NCBI RefSeq assembly: GCF_000003605.2
Contig: NW_003139424.1
Location: 1 to 64,000, forward strand
Reading direction: 5' to 3'
DNA: 64,000 nt
Source of the DNA: Saccoglossus kowalevskii
Taxonomy: Eukaryota; Hemichordata; Enteropneusta; Harrimaniidae
Shown here: one piece after another, positions 47,579 to 60,632 of the stretch
Layout of the letters: each line of letters opens with the position of its first letter
How positions within the stretch are numbered: the stretch's first letter is position 1
The notes under the pieces: model-generated
What the model saw: only the letters and a program-made list of their open reading frames with translations
The model's database searches: none
Told to the model about the DNA's origin: nothing
Program-made: the position numbers and the translations under genes

Positions 47579-48520
47579 CTAAGTCATTGGCACGACACTC
47601 CCGCAGTTAAATTTCGTAAACATTAAGTAAATGTCTCGAGAATGCCTCATAAATAAGCAGACTATCACAATAGACCACAGGAAAATCGACGACAAACTGT
47701 GTACAAAGTTGTGAAAAGCGATTGCAAAGTTGGCAGTTTCATTCGGGATTGTTACCTGTGATATCATATAAACAAGTCCCATAGTTAAAAGTTCGAAAAT
47801 GTGAAAACTAGTTCCTAATTTGTTGTTAAATTACCGTAGTGTTGCTCAAAGTATGTAGAGGTCATAGGTCATTTTTAAATGGCACTTTTGCAAGCGATAT
47901 CGATTTTGAAACTTTGAAAAACATGAAATAGCCGCCAATTCGGTTCAATTTCAAATAGTCCATGCAGCTGTGTTGTTAGGTGACCAACTCATGTTTAAAG
48001 TAAAGCATAATTGGGCGTGGTTAGTACTTGCATGGGAGACTCACTGAGTAAACAAGCTGTTGTTTTTTTCTTTTTGTTTCATCACACGCACGGAAAAAAT
48101 ATAAGGCGACATTCATGCATTTTTTCTTACTGTGATGTCAATCATTTCTTGTGGAAAATCGGGGAATTTTTGTATTTGTTTAATTAATGAAAAGTTTTAA
48201 AATTTCGTATTTTTTTAAAAACAAGTTGTTGGTGTCTGCAGGCACGTAGTGGGATTTATGCTGTTAATACTCCGTGCAAAGTTGTTCAAAGTGATTGCAA
48301 AGTTGTGCAAAGTGATTTCAAAGTTTTTAGATGTATTTGTTTATATGACCTAAGTTGTTGGCATATAGAAACACGCAGTTGTAAAGTCAAGAAATTTAAT
48401 GAAGGCCAGTTGAAAGCAGCCTGTGGATGTTCACATGAGCTGACTGTAAACTGTTGGAAAACTGCGTGCAAAGTTGGAAAAAGCGGTTGAAATGTTGGCG
48501 AAGTTGCTTGTATATTTAAC
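47579..48520. repeat. Satellite monomer, long form (942 bp)
   Basis: Counterpart of the unit at 54180. Has ttcgtaaacatt with gttacctgtg, atcggggaattt, and a private aatgaaggcc in the tail. Confidence 0.95.
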
Positions 48521-49417
48521 CTATGTCATTGGCACGACACTCCCGCAGTTAAATTTCGTAAACATTAAGTAAATGTCTCGAGAATGCCTCATAAATAAGC
48601 AGACTATCACAATAGACCACAGGAAAATCGACGACAAACTGTGTACAAAGTTGTGAAAAGCGATTGCAAAGTTGGCAGTTTCATTCGGGATTGTTCCCTG
48701 TGATATCATATAAACAAGTCCCATAGTTAAAAGTTCGAAAATGTGAAAACTAGTTCCTAATTTGTCGTTAAATTACCGTAGTGTTGCTCAAAGTATGTAG
48801 AGGTCATAGGTCATTTTTAAATGGCACTTTTGCAAGCGATATCGATTTTGAAACTTTGAAAAACATGAAATAGCCGCCAATTCGGTTCAATTTCAAATAG
48901 TCCATGCAGCTGTGTTGTTAGGTGACCAACTCATGTTTAAAGTAAAGCACAATCGGGCGTGGTTAGTACTTGCATGGGAGACTCACTGAGAAAACAAGCT
49001 GTTGTTTTTTTCTTTTTGTTTCATCACATGCACGGAAAAAATATAAGGAGACATTCATGCATTTTCTCTTACTGTGATGTCAATCATTTCTTGTGGAAAA
49101 TCGTGGAATTTTTGTATTTGTTTAATTAATGAAAAGTTTTAAAATTTCGTATTTTTTTTAAAAACAAACCGTGCAAAGTTGTTCAAAGTGATTGCAAAGT
49201 TGTGCAAAGTGATTTCAAAGTTTTTAGATGTATTTGTTTATATGACCTAAGTTGTTGGCATATAGAAACACGCAGTTGTAAAGTCAAGACATTTAATAAA
49301 GGCCAGTTGAAAGCAGCCTGTAGATGTTCACATGAGCTGACTGTAAACTGTTGGAAAACTGCGTGCAAAGTTGGAAAAAGCGGTTGAAATGTTGGCGAAG
49401 TTGCTTGTATATTTAAC
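48521..49417. repeat. Satellite monomer, short form (897 bp)
   Basis: Counterpart of the unit at 55121. Begins ctatgtcattgg; has tttgtcgttaaa, cacatgcacgg, aaggagac, ttttctcttac, agacatttaat and ctgtagatg. Confidence 0.95.
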
Positions 49418-50358
49418 CTAAGTCATTGGCACGACACTCCCGCAGTTAAATTTCGAAAACATTAAGTAAATGTCTCGAGAATGCCTCATAAATAAGCAGA
49501 CTATCACAATAGACCACAGAAAAATCGACGACAAACTGTGTACAAAGTTGTGAAAAGCGATTGCAAAGTTGGCAGTTTCATTCGGGATTGTTCCCTGTGA
49601 TATCATATAAACAAGTCCCATAGTTAAAAGTTCGAAAATGTGAAAACTAGTTCCTAATTTGTTGTTAAATTACCGTAGTGTTGCTCAAAGTATGTAGAGG
49701 TCATAGGTCATTTTTAAATGGCACTTTTGCAAGCGATATCGATTTTGAAACTTTGAAAAACATGAAATAGCCGCCAATTCGGTTCAATTTCAAATAGTCC
49801 ATGCAGCTGTGTTGTTAGGTGACCAACTCATGTTTAAAGTAAAGCATAATTGGGCGTGGTTAGTACTTGCATGGGAGACTCACTGAGTAAAGAATCTGTT
49901 GTTTTTTCTTTTTGTTTCATCACACGCACGGAAAAAATATAAGGCGACATTCATGCATTTTTTCTTACTGTGATGTTAATCATTTCTTATGGAAAATCGT
50001 GGAATTTTTGTATTTGTTTAATTAATGAAAAGTTTTAAAATTTCGTATTTTTTTAAAAACAAGTTATTGGTGTCTGCAGGCACGTAGTGGGATTTATGCT
50101 GTTAATACTCCGTGCAAAGTTGTTCAAAGTGATTGCAAAGTTGTGCAAAGTGATTTCAAAGTTTATAGATGTATTTGTTTATATGACCTAAGTTGTTGGC
50201 ATATAGAAACACGCAGTTGTAAAGTCAAGAAATTTAATAAAGGCCAGTTGAAAGCAGCCTGTGGATGTTCACATGAGCTGACTGTAAACTGTTGGAAAAC
50301 TGCGTGCAAAGTTGGAAAAAGCAGTTGAAATGTTGGCGAAGTTGCTTGTATATTTAAC
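49418..50358. repeat. Satellite monomer, long form (941 bp)
   Basis: The front, with cacagaaaaatcg, matches the units at 164 and 56016. From about 49890 it departs (agaatctg, gatgttaatc, agttattgg) and instead resembles the unit at 56912. Confidence 0.95.
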
Positions 50359-51254
50359 CTAAGTCATTGGCACGACACTCCCGCAGTTAAATTTCGAAAA
50401 CATTAAGTAAATGTCTCGAGAATGCCTCGTAAATAAGCACACTATCATAATAGACCACAGGAAAATCGACGACAAACTGTGTACAAAGTTGTGAAAAGCG
50501 ATTGCAAAGTTGGCAGTTTCATGCGGGATTGTTACCTGTGATATCATATAAACAAGTCCCATAGTTAAAAGTTCGAAAATGTGAAAACTAGTTCCTAATG
50601 TGTTGTTAAATTACCGTAGTGTTGCTCAAAGTATGTAGAGGTCATAGGTCATTTTTAAATGGCACTTTTGCAAGCGATATCGATTTTGAAACTTTGAAAA
50701 ACATGAAATAGCCGCCAATTCGGTTCAATTTCAAATAGTCCATGCAGCTGTGTTGTTAGGTGGCCAACTCATGTTTAAAGTAAAGCATAATTGGGCGTGG
50801 TTAGTACTTGCATGGGAGACTCACTGAGTAAACAAGCTGTTGTTTTTTCTTTTTGTTTCATCACACGCACGGAAAAAATATAAGGCGACATTCATGCATT
50901 TTTTCTTACTGTGTTGTCAATCACTTCTTGTGGAAAATCGTGGAATTTTTGTATTTGTTTAATTAATGAAAAGTTTTAAAATTTCTTATTTTTTTTTAAA
51001 ACAAACCGTGCAAAGTTGTTCAAAGTGATTGCAAAGTTGTGCAAAGTGATTTCAAAGTTTATAGATGTATTTGTTTATATGAACTAAGTTGTTGGCATAT
51101 AGAAACACGCAGTTGTAAAGTCAAGAAATTTAATAAAGGCCAGTTGAAAGCAGCCTGTGGATGTTCATATGAGCTGACTGTAAACTGTTGGAAAACTGCG
51201 TGCAAAGTTGGAAAAAGCGGTTGAAATGTTGGCGAAGTTGCTTGTATATTTAAC
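50359..51254. repeat. Satellite monomer, short form (896 bp)
   Basis: Private changes ctcgtaaataag, gcacactatcataatag, catgcgggattg, ctaatgtgttg, ggtggccaac and gtgttgtcaatcac. Confidence 0.95.
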
Positions 51255-52151
51255 CTAAGTCATTGGCACGACACTCCCGCAGTTAAATTTCGAAAACATT
51301 AAGTAAATGTCTCGAGAATGCCTCATAAATAAGCAGACTATCACAATAGACCACAGGAAAATCGACGACAAACTGTGTACAAAGTTGTGAAAAGCGATTG
51401 CAAAGTTGGTAGTTTCATTCGGGATTGTTCCCTGTGATATCATATAAACAAGTCCCATAGTTAAAAGTTCGAAAATGTGAAAACTAGTTCCTAATTTGTT
51501 GTTAAATTACCGTAGTGTTGCTCAAAGTATGTAGAGGTCATAGGTCATTTTTAAATGGCACTTTTGCAAGCGATATCGATTTTGAAACTTTGAAAAACAT
51601 GAAATAGCCGCCAATTCGGTTCAATTTCAAATAGTCCATGCAGCTGTGTTGTTAGGTGACCAACTCATGTTTAAAGTAAAGCACAATCGGGCGTGGTTAG
51701 TACTTGCATGGGAGACTCACTGAGTAAACCAGCTGTTGTTTTTTCTTTTTGTTTCATCACACGCACAGACAAAAATATAAGGCGACATTCATGCATTTTT
51801 TCTTACTGTGATGTCAATCATTTCTTGTGGAAAATCGTGGAATTTTTGTATTTGTTTAATTAATGAAAAGTTTTAAAATTTCGTATTTTTTTTAAAAACA
51901 AACCGTGCAAAGTTGTTCAAAGTGATTGCAAAGTTGTGCAAAGAGATTTCAAAGTTTATAGATGTATTTGTTTATATGACCTAAGTTGTTGGCATATAGA
52001 AACACGCAGTTGTAAAGTCAAGGAATTTAATAAAGGCCACTTGAAAGCAGCCTGTGGATGTTCACATGAGCTGATTGTATACTGTTGGAAAACTGCGTGC
52101 AAAGTTGGAAAAAGCGGTTGAAATGTTGGCGAAGTTGCTTGTATATTTAAC
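51255..52151. repeat. Satellite monomer, short form (897 bp)
   Basis: Has taaaccagctg, cacagacaaaaat, aagagatttc and a tail with aaggaatttaat, ggccacttg and ctgattgtatac. The ggccacttg and ctgattgt variants recur in the next unit. Confidence 0.95.
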
Positions 52152-53282
52152 CTAAGTCATTGGCACGACACTCCCGCAGTTAAATTTCGAAAACATTAAG
52201 TAAATGTCTCGAGAATGCCTCATAAATAAGCAGACTATCACAATAGACCACAGGAAAATCGACGACAAACTGTGTACAAAGTTGTGAAAAGCGATTGCAA
52301 AGTTGGTAGTTTCATTCGGGATTGTTACCTGTGATATCATATTAACAAGTCCCATAGTTAATAGTTCGAAAATGTGAAAACTAGTTCCTAATTTGTTGTT
52401 AAATTACCGTAGTGTTGCTCAAACTATGTAGAGGTCATATGTCATTTTTAAAAGGCACTTTTGCAAGCGATATCGATTTTGAAACTTTCAAAAACATGAA
52501 ATAGCCGCCAATTCGGTTCAATTTTAAATAGTCCATGCAGCTGTGTTGTTAGGTGACCAACTCATGTTTAAAGTAAAGTGCAATCGGGAGTGGTTAGTAC
52601 TTGCATGGGAGACTCACTGAGTAAAGAAGCTGTTGTTTTTTCTTTTTGTTTCATCACACGCACGGAAAAAATATAAGGCGACATTCATGCATTTTTTCTT
52701 ACTGTGATGTCAATCATTTCTTGTAGAAAATCGTGGAATTTTTGTATTTGTTTAATTAATGAAAAGTTTTAAAATTTCGTATTTTTTTAAAAAACAAACC
52801 GTGCAAAGTTGTTCAAAGTGATTGCAAAGTTGTGCAAAGTGATTTCAAAGTTTATAGATGTATTTGTTTATATGACCTAAGTTGTTGGCATATAGAAACA
52901 CGCAGTTGTAAAGTCAAGAAATTTAATAAAGGCCACTTGAAAGCAGCCTGTGGATGTTCACATGAGCTGATTGTTAAAATTTCCTATTTTTTTAAAAACA
53001 AGTTGTTTGTGTCTGCAGGCACGTAGTGGGATTTATGCTGTTAATACTCCGTGCAAAGTTGTTCAAAGTGATTGCAAAGTTGTGAAAAGTGATTTCAAAG
53101 TTTATAGATGTATTTGTTTATATGACCTAAGTTGTTGGCATATAGAAACACGCAGTTGTAAAGTCAAGAATTTTAATAAAGCCTGTGGATGTTCACATGA
53201 GCTGACTGTAAACTGTTGGAAAACTGCGTGCAAAGTAGGAAAAAGCGGTTGAAATGTTGGCGAAGTTGCTTGTATATTTAAC
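52152..53282. repeat. Composite unit: short monomer plus a partly duplicated tail (1131 bp)
   Basis: The short monomer runs to ctgattgt at about 52974, then jumps back to taaaatttcctattt just before the T-tract and reads a second, long-form tail to 53282. About 235 bp more than a short unit. The second tail also lacks about 15 bp in aataaagcctgtgg. Confidence 0.92.
52975..53282. repeat. Second copy of a monomer tail, out of phase
   Basis: Starts inside ttaaaattt(c) and continues through tttgtgtctgcagg to the next anchor. The first copy of this tail lies at about 52765-52974 and lacks the 46-bp segment that this one has, so the duplicate came from a long unit and not from slippage of the short one. 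Confidence 0.85.
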
Positions 53283-54179
53283 CTAAGTCATTGGCACGAC
53301 ACTCCCGCAGTTAAATTTCGAAAACATTAAGTAAATGTCTCGAGAATGCCTCATAAATAAGCAGACTATCACAATAGACCACAGGACAATCGACGAGAAA
53401 CTGTGTACAAAGTTGTGAAAAGCGATTGCAAAGTTGGCAGTTTCATTCGGGGATTGTTACCTGTGATATCATATAAACAAGTCCCATGGTTAAAAGGTCG
53501 AACATGTGAAAACTAGTTCCTAATTTGTTGTTACATTACCGTAGTATTGCTCAAAGTATGTAGAGGTCATAGGTCATTTTTAAATGGCACTTTTGCAAGC
53601 GATATCGATTTTGAAACTTTGAAAAACATGAAATAGCCGCCAATTCGGTTCAATTTCAAATAGTCCATGCAGCTGTGTTGTTAGGTGACCAACTCATGTT
53701 TAAAGTAAAGCACAATCGGGCGTGGTTAGTACTTGCATGGGAGACTCACTGAGTAAACAAGCTGTTGTTTTTTCTTTTTGTTTCATCACACGCACGGAAA
53801 AAATATACGGCGACATTCATGCATTTTTTCGTACTGTGATGTCAATCATTTCTTGTGGAAAATCGTGGAATTTTTGTATTTGTTTAATTAATGAAAAGTT
53901 TTAAAATTTCGTATTTTTTTTAAAAACAAACCGTGCAAAGTTGTTCAAAGTGATTGCAAAGTTGTGCAAAGGGATTTCAAAGTTTATAGATGTATTTGTT
54001 TATATGACCTAAGTTGTTGGCATATAGAAACACGCAGTTGTAAAGTCAAGAAATTTAATAAAGGCCAGTTGAAAGCAGCCTGTGGATGTTCACATGAGCT
54101 GACTGTAAACTGTTGGAAAACTGCGTGCAAAGTAGGAAAAAGCGGTTGAAATGTTGGCGAAGTTGCTTGTATATTTAAC
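53283..54179. repeat. Satellite monomer, short form (897 bp)
   Basis: The front is distinct (aggacaatcgacgag, catggttaaaaggtcg, gttacattacc, tagtattgc). From about 53805 it joins the duplicated block (aatatacggcg), with a private ttttcgtactg. Confidence 0.95.
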
Positions 54180-55120
54180 CTAAGTCATTGGCACGACACT
54201 CCCGCAGTTAAATTTCGTAAACATTAAGTAAATGTCTCGAGAATGCCTCATAAATAAGCAGACTATCACAATAGACCACAGGAAAATCGACGACAAACTG
54301 TGTACAAAGTTGTGAAAAGCGATTGCAAAGTTGGCAGTTTCATTCGGGATTGTTACCTGTGATATCATATAAACAAGTCCGATAGTTAAAAGTTCGAAAA
54401 TGTGAAAACTAGTTCCTAATTTGTTGTTAAATTACCGTAGTGTTGCTCAAAGTATGTAGAGGTCATAGGTCATTTTTAAATGGCACTTTTGCAAGCGATA
54501 TCGATTTTGAAACTTTGAAAAACATGAAATAGCCGCCAATTCGGTTCAATTTCAAATAGTCCATGCAGCTGTGTTGTTAGGTGACCAACTCATGTTTAAA
54601 GTAAAGCATAATTGGGCGTGGTTAGTACTTGCATGGGAGACTCACTGAGTAAACAAGCTGTTGTTTTTTCTTTTTGTTTCATCACACGCACGGAAAAAAT
54701 ATAAGGCGACATTCATGCATTTTTTCTTACTGTGATGTCAATCATTTCTTGTGGAAAATCGGGGAATTTTTGTATTTGTTTAATTAATGAAAAGTTTTAA
54801 AATTTCGTATTTTTTTAAAAACAAGTTGTTGGTGTCTGCAGGCACGTAGTGGGATTTATGCTGTTAATACTCCGTGCAAAGTTGTTCAAAGTGATTGCAA
54901 AGTTGTGCAAAGTGATTTCAAAGTTTTTAGATGTATTTGTTTATATGACCTAAGTTGTTGGCATATAGAAACACGCAGTTGTAAAGTCAAGAAATTTAAT
55001 AAAGGCCAGTTGAAAGCAGCCTGTGGATGTTCACATGAGCTGACTGTAAACTGTTGGAAAACTGCGTGCAAAGTTGGAAAAAGCGGTTGAAATGTTGGCA
55101 AAGTTGCTTGTATATTTAAC
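54180..55120. repeat. Satellite monomer, long form (941 bp)
   Basis: Counterpart of the unit at 47579, 6601 bp away. Has gtccgatag and atcggggaattt. Confidence 0.95.
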
Positions 55121-56015
55121 CTATGTCATTGGCACGACACTCCCGCAGTTAAATTTCGTAAACATTAAGTAAATGTCTCGAGAATGCCTCATAAATAAGC
55201 AGACTATCACAATAGACCACAGGAAAATCGACGACAAACTGTGTACAAAGTTGTGAAAAGCGATTGCAAAGTTGGCAGTTGCATTCGGGATTGTTCCCTG
55301 TGATATCATATAAACAAGTCCCATAGTTAAAAGTTCGAAAATGTGAAAACTAGTTCCTAATTTGTCGTTAAATTACCGTAGTGTTGCTCAAAGTATGTAG
55401 AGGTCATAGGTCATTTTTAAATGGCACTTTTGCAAGCGATATCGATTTTGAAACTTTGAAAAACATGAAATAGCCGCCAATTCGGTTCAATTTCAAATAG
55501 TCCATGCAGCTGTGTTGTTAGGTGACCAACTCATGTTTAAAGTAAAGCACAATCGGGCGTGGTTAGTACTTGCATGGGAGACTCACTGAGAAAACAAGCT
55601 GTTGTTTTTTTCTTTTTGTTTCATCACATGCACGGAAAAAATATAAGGAGACATTCATGCATTTTCTCTTACTGTGATGTCAATCATTTCTTGTGGAAAA
55701 TCGTGGAATTTTTGTATTTGTTTAATTAATGAAAAGTTTTAAAATTTCGTATTTTTTTTAAAAACAAACCGTGCAAAGTTGTTCAAAGTGATGCAAAGTT
55801 GTGCAAAGTGATTTCAAAGTTTTTAGATGTATTTGTTTATATGACTAAGTTGTTGGCATATAGAAACACGCAGTTGTAAAGTCAAGACATTTAATAAAGG
55901 CCAGTTGAAAGCAGCCTGTAGATGTTCACATGAGCTGACTGTAAACTGTTGGAAAACTGCGTGCAAAGTTGGAAAAAGCGGTTGAAATGTTGGCGAAGTT
56001 GCTTGTATATTTAAC
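55121..56015. repeat. Satellite monomer, short form (895 bp)
   Basis: Counterpart of the unit at 48521, 6600 bp away. Begins ctatgtcattgg and shares cacatgcacgg, ttttctcttac, agacatttaat and ctgtagatg. Confidence 0.95.
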
Positions 56016-56911
56016 CTAAGTCATTGGCACGACACTCCCGCAGTTAAATTTCGAAAACATTAAGTAAATGTCTCGAGAATGCCTCATAAATAAGCAGACT
56101 ATCACAATAGACCACAGAAAAATCGACGACAAACTGTGTACAAAGTTGTGAAAAGCGATTGCAAAGTTGGCAGTTTCATTCGGGATTGTTCCCTGTGATA
56201 TCATATAAACAAGTCCCATAGTTAAAAGTTCGAAAATGTGAAAACTAGTTCCTAATTTGTTGTTAAATTACCGTAGTGTTGCTCAAAGTATGTAGAGGTC
56301 ATAGGTCATTTTTAAATGGCACTTTTGCAAGCGATATCGATTTTGAAACTTTGAAAAACATGAAATAGCCGCCAATTCGGTTCAATTTCAAATAGTCCAT
56401 GCAGCTGTGTTGTTAGGTGACCAACTCATGTTTAAAGTAAAGCATAATTGGGCGTGGTTAGTACTTGCATGGGAGACTCACTGAGTAAACAAGCTGTTGT
56501 TTTTTCTTTTTGTTTCATCACACGCACGGAATAAATATACGGCGACATTCATGCATTTTTTCTTACTGTGATGTCAATCATTTCTTGTGGAAAATCGTGG
56601 AATTTTTGTATTTGTTTAATTAATGAAAAGTTTTAAAATTTCATATTTTTTTTAAAAACAAACCGTGCAAAGTTGTTCAAAGTGATTGCAAAGTTGTGCA
56701 AAGTGATTTCAAAGTTTATAGATGTATTTGTTTATATGACCTAAGTTGTTGGCATATAGAAACACGCAGTTGTAAAGTCAAGAAATTTAATAAAGGCCAG
56801 TTGAAAGCAGCCTGTGGATGTTCACATGAGCTGACTGTAAACTGTTGGAAAACTGCGTGCAAAGTTGGAAAAAGCGGTTGAAATGTTGGCGAAGTTGCTT
56901 GTATATTTAAC
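56016..56911. repeat. Satellite monomer, short form (896 bp)
   Basis: The front, with cacagaaaaatcg, matches 49418 and 164. The rear has gaataaatatacggcg and ttcatattttt. It is short where its counterpart at 49418 is long, so the exchange boundary lies inside it. Confidence 0.95.
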
Positions 56912-57852
56912 CTAAGTCATTGGCACGACACTCCCGCAGTTAAATTTCGAAAACATTAAGTAAATGTCTCGAGAATGCCTCATAAATAAGCAGACTATCG
57001 CAATAGACCACAGGATAATCGACGAAAAACTGTGTACAAAGTTGTGAAAAGCGATTGCAAAGTTGGTAGTTTCATTCGGGATTGTTACCTGTGATATCAT
57101 ATAAACAAGTCCCATAGTTAAAAGTTCGAAAATGTGAAAACTAGTTCCTAATTTGTTGTTAAATTATCGTAGTGTTGCTCAAAGTATGTAGAGGTCATAG
57201 GTCATTTTAAATGGCACTTTTGCAAGCGATATCGATTTTGAAACTTTGAAAAACATGAAATAGCCGCCAATTCGGTTCAATTTCAAATAGTCCATGCAGC
57301 TGTGTTGTTAGGTGACCAACTCATGTTTAAAGTAAAGCATAATTGGGCGTGGTTAGTACTTGCATGGGAGACTCACTGAGAAAACAAGCTGTTGTTTTTT
57401 TCTTTTTGTTTCATCACTCGCACGGAAAAAACATAAGGCGACATTCATGCATTTTTTCTTACTGTGATGTTAATCATTTCTTGTGGAAAATCGTGGAATT
57501 TTTGTATTTGTTTAATTAATGAAAAGTTTTAAAATTTCGTATTTTTTTAAAAACAAGTTATTGGTGTCTGCAGGCACGTAGGGGGATTTATGCTGTTAAT
57601 ACTCCGTGCAAAGTTGTTCAAAGTGATTGCAAAGTTGTGCAAAGTGATTTCAAAGTTTATAGATGCATTTGTTTATATGACCTAAGTTGTTGGCATATAG
57701 AAACACGCAGTTGTAAAGTCAAGAAATTTAATAAAGGCCAGTTGAAAGCAGCCTGTGGATGTTCACATGAGCTGACTGTAAACTGTTGGAAAACTGCGTG
57801 CAAAGTTGGAAAAAGCGGTTGAAATGTTGGCGAAGTTGCTTGTATATTTAAC
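56912..57852. repeat. Satellite monomer, long form (941 bp)
   Basis: The front has caggataatcgacgaaaaac, found elsewhere only at about 2101. The rear has gatgttaatc, agttattgg and gtagggggatt; the first two match 49.97-50.06 kb. Confidence 0.95.
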
Positions 57853-58795
57853 CTAAGTCATTGGCACGACAATCCCGCAGTTAAATTTCGAAAACATTAA
57901 TTAAATGTCTCGAGAATGCCTCATAAATAAGCAGACTATTACAATAGACCACAGGAAAATCGACGACAAACTGTGTACAAAGTTGTGAAAAACGATTGCA
58001 AAGTTGGTAGCTTCATTGGGGATTGTTACCTGTGATATCATATAAACAAGTCCCATAGTTAAAAGTTCGAAAATGTGAAAACTAGTTCCTAATTTGTTGT
58101 TAAATTACCGTAGTGTTGCTCAAAGTATGTAGAGGTCATAGGTCATTTTTAAATGGCACTTTTGCAAGCGATATCGATTTTGAAACTTTGAAAATCATGA
58201 AATAGCCGCCAATTCGGTTCAATTTCTAATAGTCCATACAGCTGTGTTGTTAGGTGACCAACTCATGTTTAAAGTAAAGCAAAATCGGGCGTGGTTAGTA
58301 CTTGCATGGGAGACTCACTGAGAAAACAAGCTGTTGTTTTTTTCTTTTTGTTGTATCACTCGCACGGAAAAAATATAAGGCGACATTCATGCATTTTTTT
58401 CTTACTGTGATGTCAATCATTTCTTGTGAAAAATCGTGGAATTTTTGTATTTGTTTAATTAATGAAAAGTTTTAAAATTTCGTATTTTTTTAAAAACAAG
58501 TTGTTTGTGTCTGCAGGCACGTAGTGGGATTTATGCTGTTAATACTCCGTGCAAAGTTGTTCAAAGTGATTGCAAAGTTGTGCAAAGTGATTTCAAAGTT
58601 TATAGATGTATTTGTTTATATGACCTAAGTTGTTGGCATATAGAAACACGCAGTTGTAAAGTCAAGAAATTTAATAAAGGCCAGTTGAAAGCAGCCTGTG
58701 GATGTTCACATGAGCTGACAGTAAACTGTTGGAAAACTGCGTGCAAAGTAGGAAAAAGCGGTTGAAATGTTGGCGAAATTGCTTGTATATTTAAC
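57853..58795. repeat. Satellite monomer, long form (943 bp)
   Basis: Has acaatcccgc, attaattaaatg, gactattacaatag, gaaaaacgattg, gtagcttcattgggg, gaaaatcatg and ttgtatcactcg. Confidence 0.95.
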
Positions 58796-59736
58796 CTAAG
58801 TCATTGGCACGACACTCCCGCAGTTAAATTTCGAAAACATTAAGTAAATGTCTCGAGAATGCCTCATAAATAAGCAGACTATCACAATAGACCACAGGAA
58901 AATCGACGAGAAACTGTGTACAAAGTTGTGAAAAGCGATTGCAAAGTTGGTAGTTTCATTCGGCATTGTTACCTGTGATATCATATAAACAATTCCCATA
59001 GTTAAAAGGTCGAAAATGTGAAAACTAGTTCCTAATTTATTGTTAAATTACCGTAGTGTTGCTCAAACTATGTAGAGGTCATAGGTCATTTTTAAAAGGC
59101 ACTTTTGCAAGCGATATCGATTTTGAAACTTTCAAAAACATGAAATAGCTGCCAATTCGTTTCAATTTCAAATAGTCCATGCAGCTGTGTTGTTAGGTGA
59201 CCAACTCATGTTTAAAGTAAAGCACAATCGGGCGTGGTTAGTACTTGCATGGGAGACTCACTGAGAAAAGAAGCTGTTGTTTTTTCTTTTTATTTCATCA
59301 CACGCACGAAAAAAATATAAGGCGACATTCATGCATTTTTTCTTACTGTGATGTCAATCATTTCTTGTGAAAAATCGTGGAATTTTTGTATTTGTTTAAT
59401 TAATGAAAAGTTTTAAAATTTCGTATTTTTTTAAAAACAAGTTGTTTGTGTCTGCAGGCACGTAGTGGGATTTATGCTGTTAATACTCCGTGCAAAGTTG
59501 TTCAAAGTGATTGCAAAGTTGTGAAAAGTGATTTCAAAGTTTATAGATGTATTTGTTTATATGACCTAAGTTGTTGGCATATAGAAACACGCAGTTGTAA
59601 AGTCAAGAAATGTAATAAAGGCCAGTTGAAAGCAGCCTGTGGATGTTCACATGAGCTGACTGTAAACTGTTGGAAAACTGCGTGCAAAGTAGGAAAAAGC
59701 GGTTGAAATGTTGGCGAAGTTGCTTGTATATTTAAC
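58796..59736. repeat. Satellite monomer, long form (941 bp)
   Basis: Has gacgagaaactg, cggcattgttacc, aacaattccc, aaaaggcac, ctttcaaaaac, atagctgcc and tttttatttcatc. The tail has gttgtgaaaagtg and agaaatgtaat. Confidence 0.95.
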
Positions 59737-60632
59737 CTAAGTCATTGGCACGACACTCCCGCAATTAAATTTCGAAAACATTAAGTAAATGTCTTGAGAA
59801 TGCCTCACAAATAAGCAGACTATCACAATAGACCACAGGAAAATCGACGGGAAACTGTGTACAAAGTTGTGAAAAGCGATTGCAAAGTTGGTAGTTTCAT
59901 TCGGGATTGTTACCTGTGATATCATATAAACAAGTCCCATAGTTAAAAGGTCGAAAATATGAAAACTAGTTCCTAATTTGTTGTTAAATTACCGTAGTGT
60001 TGCTCAAAGTATGTAGAGGTCATAAGTCATTCTTAAATGGCACTTTTGCAAGCGATATCGATTTTGAAACTTTGAAAAACATGAAATAGCCGCCAATTCG
60101 GTTAAATTTCAAATAGTACATGCAGCTGTGTTGATAGGTGACCAACTCATGTTTAAAGTAAAGCACATCGGGCGTGGTTAGTACTTGCATGGGAAACTCA
60201 CTGATTAAAGAAGTTGTTGTTTTTTCTTTTTGTTTCATCACACGCACGAAAAAAATATAAGGCGACATTCATGCATTTTTTCTTACTGTGATGTCACTCA
60301 TTTCTTGTGGAAAATCGTGGAATTTTTGTATTTGTTTAATTAATGAAAAGTTTTAAAATTTCGTATTCTTTTTTAAAAACAAACCGTGCAAAGTTGTTCA
60401 AAGTGATTGCAAAGTTGTGCAAAGTGATTTCAAAGTTTATAGATGTATTTGTTTATATGACCTAAGTTGTTGGCATATAGAAACACGCAGTTGTAAAGTC
60501 AAGAAATTTAATAAAGGCCAGTTGAAAGCAGCCTGTGGATGTTCACATGAGCTGACTGTAAACTGTTGGAAAACTGCGAGCAAAGTTGGAAAAAGCGGTT
60601 GAAATGTTGGCGAAGTTGCTTGTATATTTAAC
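59737..60632. repeat. Satellite monomer, short form (896 bp)
   Basis: Has cgcaattaaat, gtcttgagaatg, cctcacaaat, gacgggaaactg, cataagtcattc, ggttaaatttc and gttgataggtg. The T-tract is tattctttttt. Confidence 0.95.

Larger units (their letters stand above)
47200..49880. repeat. Higher-order duplicated block, copy 1 (about 2.7 kb)
   Basis: Shares with 53805-56478, in the same order, aatatacggcg, agtaggaaaaagcgg, ttcgtaaacatt, atcggggaattt, cctatgtcattgg, tttgtcgttaaa, cacatgcacgg, aaggagac, ttttctcttac, agacatttaat, ctgtagatg and cacagaaaaatcg. The offset is 6598-6602 bp. I see only a handful of differences. Edges are set where the variants stop agreeing. Confidence 0.85.
53805..56478. repeat. 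Higher-order duplicated block, copy 2 (about 2.7 kb)
   Basis: Same ordered variants as 47200-49880. Private differences seen include gtccgatag, ggcaaagttgc, agttgcattcgg, gtgatgcaaag (1-bp loss) and tatgactaag (1-bp loss). The few differences point to a recent event. Confidence 0.85.
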
